From contig JAEYVD010000688.1 in assembly GCA_023432075.1 (NCBI GenBank), forward strand, positions 1 through 5,958: a DNA stretch of 5,958 nt, read 5' to 3'. The notes beneath the pieces were generated by a model. That model had not been told where the DNA came from. It ran no database searches and was given only the letters and a program-made list of their open reading frames with translations. Position numbers and translations under genes: made by a program. Positions 5,290 to 5,958 of the stretch are shown here, one piece after another (the first letter of the stretch is position 1; each line of letters opens with the position of its first letter). This DNA is from Pseudomonadota bacterium. GTDB lineage: Bacteria > Pseudomonadota > Gammaproteobacteria > Burkholderiales > Burkholderiaceae_B.

Positions 5290-5958
5290 ATGACAGCCAC
5301 CGCCGCCCTCCTCGCCTTCACCCTGGCCGCCGCCATCCTGACCATCACGCCCGGCCTGGACAACGCCCTGGTGCTGCGCACCGCCGCCGTCGAAGGCAGC
5401 CGCCGCGCCCTCATGGCCGGCCTGGGCATCAGCGCAGGCTGCCTGCTGTGGGGCGCGATTGCGGCCTTCGGACTCGGATCGCTGCTGGCCGTGTCCACGC
5501 TCGCCTACGACACCCTGCGCATCTGCGCCGCCATCTACCTGTTCTATCTGGGCATCAAGCTGCTGTGGAGCACCCGCGCCGTGCGCAAGAACTCGGGCCA
5601 CGCCGCCCAGCAGATCAGTGGTACGGGCACCGTGGCTGGCACAGGCACCGGCACCGGCACCGGCAACGGCAACGGTACGGCGCCCCCCGCCTCCAGAACC
5701 GCCGCCGCCACGCGCCCCGGCAGCACCGCCACCGCCTGGTTCGTCCGCGGCTGCCTCACCAACGCCTTGAATCCCAAGGTAGGCGTCTTCTACATCACCT
5801 TCCTGCCCCAGTTCATCCCCGCCGGCGCCGACGTCCTTCACTTCAGCCTGTTGCTAGCCACGGTCCACGCGATCGTCGGCATGCTCTGGTTCGTCCTGCT
5901 GGTAGCCGCCACCCGCCCCCTGGCCCGCTGGCTTTCCCGGCCCGCAGTCACTCGCGGC
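5290..5958 (+). CDS. LysE/RhtB-family amino-acid exporter (3' end beyond window)
   Basis: I read 223 codons from the ATG at 5290 with no stop before the right edge. The N-terminus, with TITPGLDNALVL (18-29), corresponds to the family's PGPD signature, with Leu replacing the second Pro. The segment GSRRALMAGLGISAGCLLWG (36-55) and the helix ICAAIYLFYLGIKLLW (78-93) follow. After a variable linker comes FVRGCLTNALNPKVGVFYITFLPQF (151-175), a hallmark of RhtB-type exporters. Two more hydrophobic segments follow. The family exports amino acids or derivatives through the inner membrane. Members are usually about 205-210 residues; this one is already longer because the loop at about 97-148 is expanded by Gly-Thr, Ala and Pro-rich sequence. 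The start is chosen from the family N-terminus; a TTG at 5233 would add an unconvincing Arg/Ala-rich leader. Confidence 0.92.
   Translation, partial: MTATAALLAFTLAAAILTITPGLDNALVLRTAAVEGSRRALMAGLGISAGCLLWGAIAAFGLGSLLAVSTLAYDTLRICAAIYLFYLGIKLLWSTRAVRKNSGHAAQQISGTGTVAGTGTGTGTGNGNGTAPPASRTAAATRPGSTATAWFVRGCLTNALNPKVGVFYITFLPQFIPAGADVLHFSLLLATVHAIVGMLWFVLLVAATRPLARWLSRPAVTRG
5620..5679 (+). repeat. In-frame hexanucleotide repeat encoding Gly-Thr/Gly-Asn in the exporter loop
   Basis: Seven tandem hexamers occupy 5638-5679: GGCACA, three of GGCACC, two of GGCAAC, and GGTACG. Two further related units, GGTACG and GGCACC, lie at 5620-5631. They encode residues 111-114 and 117-130 as alternating Gly and Thr/Asn. 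Because the unit is 6 bp, gain or loss of copies changes loop length without a frameshift. Confidence 0.85.

Noticed and set aside
5227..5841. 204-codon leftward open frame opposite the LysE-type gene
   Set aside because: Gly/Ala-rich antisense shadow; the plus strand carries PGLD, LTNALNPK and FLPQF signatures of the exporter.

Overview
The window is GC-rich and densely packed, with little intergenic DNA. Gene content and codon style suggest a betaproteobacterium of the Burkholderiales, probably Alcaligenaceae such as Achromobacter or Bordetella. That taxonomic call is inference; no rRNA or marker gene is present. I see no rRNA, tRNA, CRISPR array or insertion sequence.

Layout from left to right: (1) the N-terminal 434 residues of a leftward GAF-PAS-PAS-GGDEF signalling protein, cut by the left edge, with a 170-bp leader/intergenic stretch to its right; (2) a leftward module of three genes, lying right to left as a TetR-family repressor (4404-3811), a short-chain dehydrogenase/reductase (3692-3000) and a DHA2-type major facilitator exporter (2991-1474); (3) yaeQ, leftward (5016-4480); (4) a 273-bp divergent intergenic region with a five-copy heptanucleotide repeat; (5) a rightward LysE/RhtB-type amino-acid exporter cut by the right edge, carrying an unusual Gly-Thr/Gly-Asn hexanucleotide-repeat insert.

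The best-supported regulatory story is in the TetR module. A 20-bp perfect palindrome (4420-4439) sits just upstream of the repressor start. A copy matching it at 19 of 20 positions (3747-3766) sits between the repressor and the reductase, over a plausible -10 element. A GC-rich hairpin with a T run lies after the repressor gene, so the reductase-exporter pair probably has its own promoter. The reading is a repressor that controls itself and a two-gene reductase-plus-efflux response. Its only two cysteines (C102, C106) lie where NemR has its electrophile-sensing cysteine, which suggests, without proving, a reactive-electrophile or oxidant signal.

The window holds mostly known families. The new-looking elements are the specific operator pair, the possible thiol sensing, the repeat-bearing exporter loop, and a leader inverted repeat that could hide the ribosome binding site of the GGDEF gene.
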